DNA from: Nitrospira sp.
Lineage (GTDB): Bacteria; Nitrospirota; Nitrospiria; Nitrospirales; Nitrospiraceae
NCBI GenBank assembly: GCA_018242685.1
Contig: JAFEBM010000006.1
Coordinates: 62,001 to 126,000 of the forward strand
Reading direction: 5' to 3'
DNA length: 64,000 bases
Shown here one piece after another: positions 43,029-51,643 of this stretch. Numbering within the stretch: the stretch's first letter is position 1; the number at the start of each line of letters is the position of its first letter. The position numbers and the translations under genes were made by a program. A model generated the notes under the pieces. It did no database searches. It saw nothing but the letters and a program-made list of their open reading frames with translations, and was not told the DNA's origin.

Positions 43029-43615
43029 TTCCGTTCCTCGTGTGAAAGGTTCCACCCTGTGATGACGCGCGTTTCACGCTCGAAGCCGAGCACGCTTATC
43101 GAGGCGGTGCGGAGCACGAACAATCGCCCCGCGTCTGGCGGTAGACCGAGCCAGCATGCGGTCAGTATTCTCAGGATGTGGGCATGTGCGAACAGCGCCA
43201 CGTCGCCGCCGACCGTCAGCGCTCGCTGGATCACCCGTTGGGCGCGATGTCCGACCTGCTCGATCGACTCGCCCTTGGTGACGGAAGCCGTCCAGATCGA
43301 CCACTCAGGTTGTTCCGACCTGATTTCCTGCGTCGTTCTTCCTTCATAGACGCCATAATCCCATTCGAGCAAATCATCGGTCACTTCAGCCACCTGGCCA
43401 TACCCGGCCAGCCGACAGGTCTCACTCGCCCGGCGCAACGGGCTACAGAGTACTAATCCAAATCGCCGACCGGCCAGAGACTGCCCCAACGCGGCAGCCT
43501 GGCGCTCACCGTCCGGCGTCAGGGGGATATCGGTCCGTCCCGTATGGCGTTTGGCCTGACTCCATTCCGTTTCACCGTGCCGAATCAGCCAGAGATCTTG
43601 ACGTGGCTCGCTCAT
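43025..43615 (-). CDS. Histidine phosphatase (phosphoglycerate-mutase-like) family protein
   Basis: The 196-residue protein has the RHG motif LWLIRHGETEWSQAKRHTGR and the second His in VALFAHAHILRILTA. CSPLRRASETCRLAGYG is the usual phosphate-binding block. Family members include cobalamin phosphatase and sugar phosphatases; the substrate cannot be told. Overlaps of four bases on both sides tie it to the acetyltransferase and VOC genes. Confidence 0.88.
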   Translation of the reverse strand: MSEPRQDLWLIRHGETEWSQAKRHTGRTDIPLTPDGERQAAALGQSLAGRRFGLVLCSPLRRASETCRLAGYGQVAEVTDDLLEWDYGVYEGRTTQEIRSEQPEWSIWTASVTKGESIEQVGHRAQRVIQRALTVGGDVALFAHAHILRILTACWLGLPPDAGRLFVLRTASISVLGFERETRVITGWNLSHEERK

Positions 43616-44196
43616 ATCTTTTCGGCATCCGGCTTACTCGCCGCTCCATCTGATCTCACATCAAACGCCAGTATGTGGTACTGCTTCCCCGAGAAGTCAA
43701 ACTCTCCGACTTGAGCCATCCCGAGTCCGTCCACGTGAACACGAAGGGAATGCGGATTATCGTCGGCGACGAAGGCGACACCGATGTCATACCGCCCGAC
43801 GACTTCCCGTTGCAATGTTTCGTACAGTCCACGGAGGAGTCCTCGACCACGGTAAGACTGATCGATGCATACCGGTCCATAGATGAACACATGAGAGGAC
43901 GCGAGCGGGCGACCACGATAGCCGATTCCATCGAACTGTTGCATCATGGCGGCGAGCAGAGGGAACGGCCGATTGAATTCACAGGAGGAGGCACAGAGAT
44001 ATCCGGCTAGACGGCTTCCACCGACGGCGACGATGATTCCGACGTGGCCCGCCATCTCCTCGAGTTGTGTAGCTGTAAACATCACCGACAAAAAGCCATC
44101 CTGACGTTCCGCATCACCCAGATTGCCGATGAAGTTCGCGGCCTGCACATCGAGAATAGCCGGGATGTCCTCACGCGCCGCCCGTCTGAATTCCAT
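43612..44196 (-). CDS. GNAT-family N-acetyltransferase
   Basis: The start is the ATG at 44196 (MEFRRAAREDIPAILDVQAA). The 194-residue protein has the GNAT fold with the acetyl-CoA loop DQSYRGRGLLRGLYETL near residue 120 and a final beta strand HILAFDV. Its substrate is unknown. It leads a three-gene overlapping string with a phosphatase and a VOC protein. Confidence 0.85.
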   Translation of the reverse strand: MEFRRAAREDIPAILDVQAANFIGNLGDAERQDGFLSVMFTATQLEEMAGHVGIIVAVGGSRLAGYLCASSCEFNRPFPLLAAMMQQFDGIGYRGRPLASSHVFIYGPVCIDQSYRGRGLLRGLYETLQREVVGRYDIGVAFVADDNPHSLRVHVDGLGMAQVGEFDFSGKQYHILAFDVRSDGAASKPDAEKI

Positions 44197-44253
44197 GGCC
44201 CTTACCCGATCATCTGGAGTGATGCAGCCGGTCCTTCGATCGGCCCTGTCCGG

Positions 44254-44313
44254 CATTCCACTTCGATCATGACTGCCGCTTCGTCACCGGTGCGTCATCG
44301 TGGCTTGCCGCCA
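44254..44313 (-). repeat. Decayed copy of the 3' end of the gene at 47518
   Basis: About 60 bases resemble 47519-47582 with a few substitutions and small gaps (shared blocks CATTCCAC, GCCGCTTCG and CGTGGCTTGCCGCCA). The copy has lost the stop and reading frame. It sits between the GNAT gene and the HAD gene. Confidence 0.6.
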
Positions 44314-44318
44314 TGGTC

Positions 44319-45065
44319 TCACGCCCTTATGGACAGTGACGAGAAGTTTTGGTCGAGCAGATCTCCGATGCGAGCGATGGTCACGTCCGCCTGTGGAAAA
44401 CGAGCCAGTATCTGCCGGTCCAACGCATAGTGGCCCTGGCGAGGAAACACGGTGGTCACGCGCGGACCCCAGCTGGTCTTCACGGCCGAGAGAATACTGA
44501 GCTTGTCGTCGATCAACACGTAGTGCCCGGCCGGGTAGCGCTGCTTCACATCGTCGAGCTCCCGTTCCTTGTGAATGTAGATCAACACGCGCCCTTGCAC
44601 GGCCTTGAATAAACCGGATCGCTCGATCTTTCTCGGCTGAAACACCACGTCACCGTCCGAGAGGATCACCGCAGTGCCCCAGCGCGCGACATGTTCGATC
44701 ACTGCACAGGCGCTTGGGTATAGCCGGTCGGCGAACGGATAATTGATCAGAAAATGAGAGACCGTCAGCAAATGCGGATCACGGGGGTACTCGACACGAT
44801 ACCGCTGAAGAGCCCCTAAATAATCGGCATAGCCCAACTCGGCCCGCAACTGTTCGAAGATCGTCCAATATCGTTTCTGACGCTCACGGCCGACTTCGCG
44901 CTCGAGATATTGTTGCAAGTCCTCGGTCACCCGATCGTTGTCCAGCAACGTGTTGTCCACGTCGAAGAGGAAGACGATGCCTGTCGGCGACGGAGAAAGC
45001 GCTTCTCCATCGGTGACGCTCGACATCCTGCCATGCCTGGTCTCTGCGCCGCTCCGATCGCTCAT
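44319..45065 (-). CDS. HAD-superfamily hydrolase
   Basis: The 248-residue protein has the HAD motifs: I, FLFDVDNTLLDND (nucleophile Asp and acid Asp); II, VILSDGD; III, Lys in the KIERSGLF block; and IV, YVLIDDKLSIL. The cap region is helical. It likely dephosphorylates a small molecule; the substrate is unknown. The AAGGCGG site precedes the ATG at 45065; an ATG at 45026 is an alternative. Confidence 0.86.
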   Translation of the reverse strand: MSDRSGAETRHGRMSSVTDGEALSPSPTGIVFLFDVDNTLLDNDRVTEDLQQYLEREVGRERQKRYWTIFEQLRAELGYADYLGALQRYRVEYPRDPHLLTVSHFLINYPFADRLYPSACAVIEHVARWGTAVILSDGDVVFQPRKIERSGLFKAVQGRVLIYIHKERELDDVKQRYPAGHYVLIDDKLSILSAVKTSWGPRVTTVFPRQGHYALDRQILARFPQADVTIARIGDLLDQNFSSLSIRA

Positions 45066-45085
45066 GTGTCCGCCTTCGGGTTATG

Positions 45086-45223
45086 CTAACCGCCCTCTCC
45101 GATGAACCGATCCGCTGCGCTGGGGCCCCAGGTGTTCGGGTCATATTCGAATAACGGGGTCTTGGCGCCCAGGATCGGCTCGACGGCGCGCCACGCGGTT
45201 TCTACGCCGTTTTCGAGCAGCCG
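45086..45223 (-). pseudogene. zwf: Remnant of glucose-6-phosphate dehydrogenase (zwf) C-terminus
   Basis: The minus strand encodes GVETAWRAVEPILGAKTPL and PNTWGPSAADRFIGEGG followed by TAG; this matches the C-terminal segment of glucose-6-phosphate dehydrogenases (AW..V-PIL...W-GP--AD). A stop just upstream (TGA 45226-45224) and the lack of the other ~450 residues show it is a fragment. It fits in the 169-base gap between the HAD and glycogen-debranching genes. Confidence 0.65.
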
Positions 45224-45234
45224 TCAGGCGCCGA

Positions 45235-47388
45235 TCAGTCTTTCGTTCGAGATGTGCCGCGCGCTTCGACTCGCACATCGCCCTGCTGGACGAGCACCTC
45301 ATGCCTGGTGATTGTCCCTTCCCGCCAAAAACGGAGGTCGAGCGTCGCCCTGCCGATCCGAAGTTGGCGGACCGTGAGATCCGGAAGCCACCGTGGAAGT
45401 ATGGGATTGATGTAGAGCGTTCTCTTGGGTGCATCGGCCTCAAGCCCCAGGATGGCACGGAGCAGATGAAACACACTGCCCGCCGCCCAAGCCTGCGGCA
45501 CATTCGCGCCGAGATATTGCACCGGAAACGTCCCCGGCCCCCGTTCTATGCCGGCATACAACTCCGGCAGGCGATTGAGCAAGAAATAGCGGCCGGCTTC
45601 GCTGATGTCTCGGGCTATCATGGCCGCCTCCTCCGCAAATCCATATCGTTTAAACCCCATGGCGATGATGCCGTTGTCGTGCGGCCACACCGACCCGTTC
45701 TGATAAGAGAAAGGATTGTACGCCGGATGCCGGGCAGATAAAGTTCTGATGCCCCATCCGCTCCACATGTCCGGTTCACATAATCGCCGCATCACTCGTT
45801 CGGCTCGGTCCGGACGGACGATGCCGCTCCACAAGAGATGGCCGGCGTTGGAGGCGATCGTCTTCACCGGCTTCTTGTCACCATCCAAGGCATAGGCGTA
45901 GTACCCGAGATCCTCGCACCAAAACCGCTCTTCAAACCGTTGCTGCAGCTCAGCGGCTTCTCGACGGAGTTTCGTGGCCAGATCGGAATCGCCGAAATAT
46001 TCCGCGCCCTCGGCGGCCCGGCGCTTCGCGTCGAAGACATATCCTTGCAGTTCGCAGAGCGCCTTCGGCCCTTTCACCGGCGAGCCGTCCGGATAGAGGA
46101 CTGCATCGCCTGCATCCTTCCATCCCATGTTTTCATAACCTTTACTGGAGCGCGTCTGGTACTCCTGCAACCCGTCTCCGTCGCGATCTCCATATTGGTC
46201 GATCCACCGCAAGCACGGCTTGACGCTTTGCTCAAAGTGAGTACTGAGTGTGTCATCGCCCAACCACTTCCAAGCCTCGTGCCACGCGATGATATAAAGG
46301 ATGGTCGCATCGGCGGTTCCGTAATAGGGGGTATGGGGGATCTGTTTGAAATGGGCCAGCTCACCTACCCGAAGCTCGTGGGGCATCTTTCCAGGCTCCG
46401 CATCCCTGTATGGGTCCATCTCAGTCGCTTGGAGTTCTGCCAGACGCTTGAGTGTTCCTCGTGCGAAATCTGGATAGACCATCATGTTCTGCAAACTGAC
46501 GATCAAGCTATCGCGACCGAAGACGCTGACAAACCAGGGGACCCCGGCGGCGGCCAGCAGTTCGTCCGGACGCTCATCATCAACCGCGAGACGCAGAGCC
46601 GCCATATCTTCAACTGCCTGCCGATAGAGCCGGTACCACTCCTCATTTGACGTGGTGATCTGAGTGGTCACTTGCTTCCACTGCACCAGCGTTCGGCCAG
46701 GGCGGGAGCTCTCGTGCGCATGCGCACATTCACCGGAGGCACGCCGGAGAACGCCGTCTTCCTTGATGTCGTACTTACAGCAGACATGCCAGGCGGCGCC
46801 GGGTTCGAGATCGACCGCGAAATTGATGCGTCCATTGCCGTAGAGAGCCTTCGAGTCGCAACGCCCAAGAGTCAGTATCAACGATCTGCGAAAATCGCCA
46901 TGAGCATAGCGGCTGACCAAACGTTGGGCGTCACCCGTCCATTCGGTTTCGATATGCCCTCTACGCGTCAATGTCTTGGCTCTGACTTCGAAGATGTCGG
47001 CGAAGTCATTGCGAATCTGGAGTTCGAGATTGAAGCGCCGGCGTTGCGAGCTATAGTTCCGGATGTCGATATCTTCGTGGAGCGCTTCCCCGATCGTACG
47101 ACTCAACACGAGTCCCAGAGTCCCTGCTTCGATCGCTCCATACTGCGTCGGAACGGTCGGATTGATCAGGTAGGCTCGCGAGGCGTAATAGGCGATGGCG
47201 CCGGAATTGAGCAGAGTCCATGGCTCGCCGTCGATATAGAGTTGATAGCGGCTGATGTACCGCGTGTCCCGCGAATAGAGACCCTGGTCGGAGGCATTTG
47301 TGACGGAGCCGTCGAACTCTGAAACTAAGAAGGTGCTCTCGTGGTTGATGGAGATGACCGGAGGACCGACCATAACTGTTACCGCCAT
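45235..47388 (-). CDS. Glycogen debranching enzyme (amylo-alpha-1,6-glucosidase type)
   Basis: The 717-residue protein has an N-terminal beta-sandwich domain (STFLVSEFDGSVTNASDQGL, RDTRYISRYQLYIDG) and a C-terminal (alpha/alpha)6 barrel: WFVSVFGRDSLIVSLQNMM, YGTADATILYIIAWHEAW and NGSVWPHDNGIIAMGFKRYG. These match amylo-alpha-1,6-glucosidase/GH-type debranching proteins of about 700 residues. It probably hydrolyses branch points of glycogen or related glucans. Its neighbours are a GH15 enzyme and a zwf remnant. Confidence 0.87.
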   Translation of the reverse strand: MAVTVMVGPPVISINHESTFLVSEFDGSVTNASDQGLYSRDTRYISRYQLYIDGEPWTLLNSGAIAYYASRAYLINPTVPTQYGAIEAGTLGLVLSRTIGEALHEDIDIRNYSSQRRRFNLELQIRNDFADIFEVRAKTLTRRGHIETEWTGDAQRLVSRYAHGDFRRSLILTLGRCDSKALYGNGRINFAVDLEPGAAWHVCCKYDIKEDGVLRRASGECAHAHESSRPGRTLVQWKQVTTQITTSNEEWYRLYRQAVEDMAALRLAVDDERPDELLAAAGVPWFVSVFGRDSLIVSLQNMMVYPDFARGTLKRLAELQATEMDPYRDAEPGKMPHELRVGELAHFKQIPHTPYYGTADATILYIIAWHEAWKWLGDDTLSTHFEQSVKPCLRWIDQYGDRDGDGLQEYQTRSSKGYENMGWKDAGDAVLYPDGSPVKGPKALCELQGYVFDAKRRAAEGAEYFGDSDLATKLRREAAELQQRFEERFWCEDLGYYAYALDGDKKPVKTIASNAGHLLWSGIVRPDRAERVMRRLCEPDMWSGWGIRTLSARHPAYNPFSYQNGSVWPHDNGIIAMGFKRYGFAEEAAMIARDISEAGRYFLLNRLPELYAGIERGPGTFPVQYLGANVPQAWAAGSVFHLLRAILGLEADAPKRTLYINPILPRWLPDLTVRQLRIGRATLDLRFWREGTITRHEVLVQQGDVRVEARGTSRTKD

Positions 47389-47517
47389 ACGCCCTCACCT
47401 CCGACCACCGCTTGACTTACCGGCATGGTTCAAAACCCCTTTCGCCGGCTTCGACCGCGCTGCATCGCACACCACGACGCGCCTGCTCGATCACAAACCA
47501 CCACTACCTCCGCGACA

Positions 47518-47856
47518 TCATTCCACCTCGATCGTGACCGCCGCTTCGAAGCCCAGCGCGTCATGATCGTGGCTTGCCGCCACAAGCTTGATCTCATGCG
47601 AGCCGCGCGTAAGTCCCTTCACCACGCCTTTAAATCCTTTTTGATACTCTCCATCCACATAGCAATGGATGTGCGTGGCTTCCGTACCCTTCGACAATTT
47701 GTACCGCACTTCGACGGAATCCCCCTTGATCACTGCGCCCTGTGTGGGACTTACGATCATGAGCCGGCTGCCCTGGTCATCGGACGTCCAACCGGTCACG
47801 CCGGTTCCCAAAGACAACAGACCAACGAACACTAGCATCAAACCTGTACGAATCAT
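47518..47856 (-). CDS. Small secreted protein with an Ig-like domain
   Basis: The start is the ATG at 47856 (MIRTGLMLVFVGLLSLGTG), giving a signal peptide; the residues before it are not signal-like. The 112-residue product has an Ig-like domain (LMIVSPTQGAVIKGDSVEVRY, HCYVDGEYQKGFKGVVKGLT, HEIKLVAASHDHDALG). Such domains occur in proteins that bind surface partners; the role is unknown. Its last ~60 bases exist as a decayed copy at 44254-44313. Confidence 0.75.
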   Translation of the reverse strand: MIRTGLMLVFVGLLSLGTGVTGWTSDDQGSRLMIVSPTQGAVIKGDSVEVRYKLSKGTEATHIHCYVDGEYQKGFKGVVKGLTRGSHEIKLVAASHDHDALGFEAAVTIEVE

Positions 47857-47970
47857 TGCATACCTCTTTGAATGATGATTGATCACTGCCATCAGTGATC
47901 GATTTTCACGTTGACGAGTCATAACTTGACGGCGACCCTTCTTCGTAGCTCCCTAGAGGGTTCTCCACCC

Positions 47971-49821
47971 CTATCGCCTTTCTCTGGTCGGTCCGGCATT
48001 CAATGCCCGGTCGAGATTGAAGGCAGCGCTGATCAGAGCCAAGTGGGTGAAGGCTTGCGGGAAGTTGCCCAGTGCTTCCCCGCCGGTTCCGATTTCTTCG
48101 GCATACAGTCCCACATGGTTGGCATAGCCCATCATCCGTTCGAACAGGAAACGCGCTTCTTCAAGTTTGGCGTGATCGACTCGTCCTGCGCGGGCCAGGG
48201 CTTCCACCAGCCAAAATGTGCACATGTTGAAGGTGCCCTCTTTCCCATGAAGGCCGTCTTCCCCCGTTTCGCTGTCGTACCGATACACCAACCCATCGGA
48301 CATCAGTCCGCCGGATTTCGGTGAGCGCATAATCGCCGCCAAGGTATCGAGCATCCTTGGATCGTTCGGTGACAGGAAAAAGACGAGCGGCATGATGAGG
48401 GTCGAGGCGTCCAACGAATCGCTGTCGTAATGTTGAACGAACGCCTCTCGTTTGGCGCTCCATCCCCGCTCCATAATCTCCTCGTAAATCTCATCTCGAA
48501 CGCGCAGCCAACGAGCGCGATCGGCGGGGAAGGAGCGTTTATCGGCCAAGCGAAGGCCTCGGTCCATCGCAACCCAACACATCAACTTGGAGTAGACGAA
48601 GTGTCGACGCCCGCCTCTGGTCTCCCAGATTCCTTCATCCGGTTGTCGCCAGTTGTCGCACAACCAGTCGAGGCGATGTCTGATTCTCCTCCAGGAATCG
48701 TGACCGATCGGCGTTACATACTTGTTGTACAGATAGACGGCATCGAGTAGTTCGCCGTAGATATCCAGCTGCAACTGGTTGTACGCGCCGTTGCCGATCC
48801 GCACAGGCTTGGCCCCGCGGTAACCGTCCAAATGGTCGAGCGTCTGCTCCGTCAACTCGTGACGGCCGTCGATTCCATACATGATCTGCAATGAACCATC
48901 CGCCTCGTCTTCCTTCGTGCGCGCCGCCAACCATTTCAGGAAGCGATCCGCTTCCTCGGTGAACCCGATTTTCAAGAAACCGTAGACGGTGAAGGCCGCA
49001 TCGCGTATCCAGGTGTACCGATAGTCCCAATTGCGCACCCCCCCTGGAGTTTCGGGCAAACTACAGGTCGGCGCGGCCACGATGGCGCCGGTCGGCTCGA
49101 ACGTGAGGAGCTTGAGACACAGAGCCGATCGGTACACCATCTCCCGCCACCGACCGGTGTAGGTGCACCGCGAGAGCCAACGTCGCCAATATTTCACGGT
49201 GTGCTCGAACATGTCATCGACTTCGCTCAACGGCGGCCAGGAGCCGCTGCTTTCGTCGGCTTCAATGAGCCGCAAGACGAACACCGCCGATTCCCCTTCT
49301 TGCAGAACAAATACCGCCTGAGCTCCTTGATCGTCTTGTGCGAGCGGGATATCCGTCGCCAACCCTAGACTGAGCTCCGGCGAATGAAACCGCACTCCTT
49401 GTTTCATCACCTGGGTATGATGCGGAGTTCGAGCGTAGTTGAAGGCGGGATGGCAACGAACTCGAAATTCCATACTCCCCTGTGTCACGCGAACCCGGCG
49501 AATCAGTTGATGGTGCCATGGCGAGTCCGGGGGCAAACCGACGGGCATAAAATCCAGGATCTCGCCGATACCGGCCGACGCATGGAAGCGCGTCACAAGC
49601 ACGTTGGTATCCGGCCAGTAGAGCTGTTTCAGAGAGACGTCTGTGTCGGTCGCAGTGATCTCGAACCGGCCGCCCTTCTCGTCGTCGAGAATGGCCGCAA
49701 ACACGCTGGGAGAGTCGAAATGCGGAACGCACAGCCAATCGATCGATCCGTTCAGACCGACGAGCGCCGCCGTGCGCATGTTGCCGATTAAGCCGTAGTC
49801 TTTGATCGGGAGATACGCCAT
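47971..49821 (-). CDS. GH15-family glucoamylase-like protein
   Basis: The start is the ATG at 49821 ([20 protein letters not shown]). The 616-residue protein has a beta-rich N-terminal part ([20 protein letters not shown]) and an (alpha/alpha)6 catalytic domain with [20 protein letters not shown] and [17 protein letters not shown], including the catalytic Glu region. GH15 enzymes release glucose from glucans; trehalase-like members also exist. It is next to the Ig-like and debranching genes, suggesting glucan turnover. Confidence 0.92.
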   Translation of the reverse strand: MAYLPIKDYGLIGNMRTAALVGLNGSIDWLCVPHFDSPSVFAAILDDEKGGRFEITATDTDVSLKQLYWPDTNVLVTRFHASAGIGEILDFMPVGLPPDSPWHHQLIRRVRVTQGSMEFRVRCHPAFNYARTPHHTQVMKQGVRFHSPELSLGLATDIPLAQDDQGAQAVFVLQEGESAVFVLRLIEADESSGSWPPLSEVDDMFEHTVKYWRRWLSRCTYTGRWREMVYRSALCLKLLTFEPTGAIVAAPTCSLPETPGGVRNWDYRYTWIRDAAFTVYGFLKIGFTEEADRFLKWLAARTKEDEADGSLQIMYGIDGRHELTEQTLDHLDGYRGAKPVRIGNGAYNQLQLDIYGELLDAVYLYNKYVTPIGHDSWRRIRHRLDWLCDNWRQPDEGIWETRGGRRHFVYSKLMCWVAMDRGLRLADKRSFPADRARWLRVRDEIYEEIMERGWSAKREAFVQHYDSDSLDASTLIMPLVFFLSPNDPRMLDTLAAIMRSPKSGGLMSDGLVYRYDSETGEDGLHGKEGTFNMCTFWLVEALARAGRVDHAKLEEARFLFERMMGYANHVGLYAEEIGTGGEALGNFPQAFTHLALISAAFNLDRALNAGPTRERR

Positions 49822-50017
49822 GTCTTCTATCGAACCAGCCTGATCCGACTCACCCGGACGACCCATGGCGTCCGCCGGCCGTTCAACCTAGCTTTTTCTC
49901 GTTCCTGGTTATAACACTTGCAGGCAGTCCATCCCTGATCAGCGACACGCAAGAACTCGATCGTATGTTGATCGGACATCGGATCGCCGAAAATGGAGCC
50001 CGTCGACGAACGTTCTT

Positions 50018-50899
50018 CTAGAACCGCTTTTCCTCCAAGTCGTACACGTCAAACCACACATAGACCGGCCGATGATTCGGTACGAACTCGGGAATGTATT
50101 CTTCGAGATATTGCTGCGCCTGAAGACTCATGTCGCTAAGTTTCATGTCGCGCATCCGGTTGTTCCACTTTAACACTTCGTCCGGATCCTTGACCTGGGA
50201 ATTGCCCGTGATCCACGACGCGAGTTCTTCGTCGGTTGCTCCCGTCGCAACGACGTCCTTGAACTGTTCCGGCGTGATGCCGGTGAACGAGAACCATTGA
50301 CCGGCCAACGAACAGGGCCAGTAATTGTATTCGCCGTTCACATCCAACAAAAACGCCCGACATTTATCGACGCATCGAGCTGCAATCACGTAACCACCCA
50401 GCTTCTCACGTGGGCTGCGAGGATAACTCTTCCGGAGATCCTTAGTTGACTTCTTCACTTTTTCGAGATCAGTGTGCGCCATGCTGTCTCCTCGTGTGTG
50501 TCTCACGCTACTGAGCAGCGCCTTGACTTGACCGTGGGCCAACCCCACTTCAGGCGCTCGTTGCAACGCGTCGTAATACTGCCCGCCGAATCCTTCACTC
50601 CCTTCCAACGGCGTCAAGAGACGTCGTACCGCATCAAGCAGAGCCGGAATCTCGGCATCGGACTCGCTCCGGCTCCCTTCGGTCAGTTCATCAAGTCGGG
50701 CTACAGAGTAGGACAACGGCCGCAACCATGCAAACCAGGAGTCTCCCAACACCAATTGCAGAAATTCTCCGTTGGACGCAATGCGGCCATGCACCCGCTC
50801 ATACGACAGCCGCTCCGCGTCCAGCAACGCTTTATGCAACCGCAGCAGCGCTTGAGAAAGATTGTTTAGGTGCGCCCGTTCGCGATCCCGACCCGACAT
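50018..50899 (-). CDS. Fusion of a Nitrospira-type hypothetical domain and a DUF5069 domain
   Basis: From the ATG at 50899 one frame of 293 residues joins an N-terminal domain (about 1-139; LHKALLDAERLSYERVHGR, LVLGDSWFAWLRPLS, GGQYYDALQRAPEVGLAHG) to a DUF5069 domain (about 140-293; DLRKSYPRSPREKLGGYVIA, WFSFTGITPEQFKDVVATG). In related genomes these are, as I recall, separate genes. An internal ATG at 50482 is preceded by CACGAGGAGACAGC, a good ribosome site, so a separate DUF5069 protein (50018-50482) may also be made. Functions are unknown. It follows the SDR gene by 20 bases. Confidence 0.7.
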   Translation of the reverse strand: MSGRDRERAHLNNLSQALLRLHKALLDAERLSYERVHGRIASNGEFLQLVLGDSWFAWLRPLSYSVARLDELTEGSRSESDAEIPALLDAVRRLLTPLEGSEGFGGQYYDALQRAPEVGLAHGQVKALLSSVRHTRGDSMAHTDLEKVKKSTKDLRKSYPRSPREKLGGYVIAARCVDKCRAFLLDVNGEYNYWPCSLAGQWFSFTGITPEQFKDVVATGATDEELASWITGNSQVKDPDEVLKWNNRMRDMKLSDMSLQAQQYLEEYIPEFVPNHRPVYVWFDVYDLEEKRF

Positions 50900-50919
50900 G
50901 ATCCAGCCTCTTGCTGTTG

Positions 50920-51627
50920 CTATGACTTGCCCGCCGATGTTGCGCCGCCTCCGGTGCCGACGGGAATTGCAGCCCCGCTGATTTGACCGGCTTTGTCTGA
51001 AGCGAGAAAGAGCAGTGTCTCGGCGATGGCTTCCGGTTTGGCCCAACTGGATGGATCGGCAGCGGGCATGCTCGCGCGATTGGACGGCGTATCGATGGTG
51101 GTGGGCAACACCCCGTTGACCGTCACACCCGAGCCTTTCAGTTCGAGTGCCAACAGGCGGATCATCGCGAGCAAGCTCGACTTGGCGACAATATAGGCGG
51201 CGGCGCCGGGAAACGGCTCGGCCGCCGCCCAAGCCGCCACGTGCAGAATACGACCGGTTCCCCGTTCCAGCATAGAAGGCAGGACGGCTTTCGACAGGAG
51301 GAACGCCGACGTCACGTTCATCGTCAACATCCGCTGCCACAGCGACACCTCGGTGTCCACGAGACGCCCCATCGCAAAGCCGCCGACCAAGTTCACCAAC
51401 ACATCGAGACGGCCCGCCGTTCGGATCACGTCGTCCACGAGGCGACGGAGAGCCGCGTCATCGGTGACATCGGCTTTCATCGCATTCCCCGCCGCCACCT
51501 GGTCAGGCGATGGATTGCGCTCGACCGTGATGACGCGCGCGCCGGATTGCGCAAAGGCCGGTGTGACCGTCCCGCCCAACGCACCGGCTCCTCCGGCGAT
51601 CAACACGACTTTTTTATCCGATCTCAT
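50920..51627 (-). CDS. SDR-family oxidoreductase
   Basis: The 235-residue protein has a glycine-rich cofactor motif VVLIAGGAGALGG, then LDVLVNLVGG, catalytic Tyr/Lys in AAYIVAKSSLLAM and a Ser-poor active site (HVAAWAAAEP). The usual catalytic Ser position reads Ala, so activity may be altered. It lies 16 bases after the outer-membrane factor gene of system 2. Confidence 0.85.
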   Translation of the reverse strand: MRSDKKVVLIAGGAGALGGTVTPAFAQSGARVITVERNPSPDQVAAGNAMKADVTDDAALRRLVDDVIRTAGRLDVLVNLVGGFAMGRLVDTEVSLWQRMLTMNVTSAFLLSKAVLPSMLERGTGRILHVAAWAAAEPFPGAAAYIVAKSSLLAMIRLLALELKGSGVTVNGVLPTTIDTPSNRASMPAADPSSWAKPEAIAETLLFLASDKAGQISGAAIPVGTGGGATSAGKS

Positions 51628-51643
51628 CGCTCTTACCTCACGA

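Noticed and set aside
50900..51340. N-terminal extension of the DUF5069 fusion frame
   Set aside because: It is antisense-like Arg-rich sequence over the SDR gene; the ATG at 50899 is a better start.
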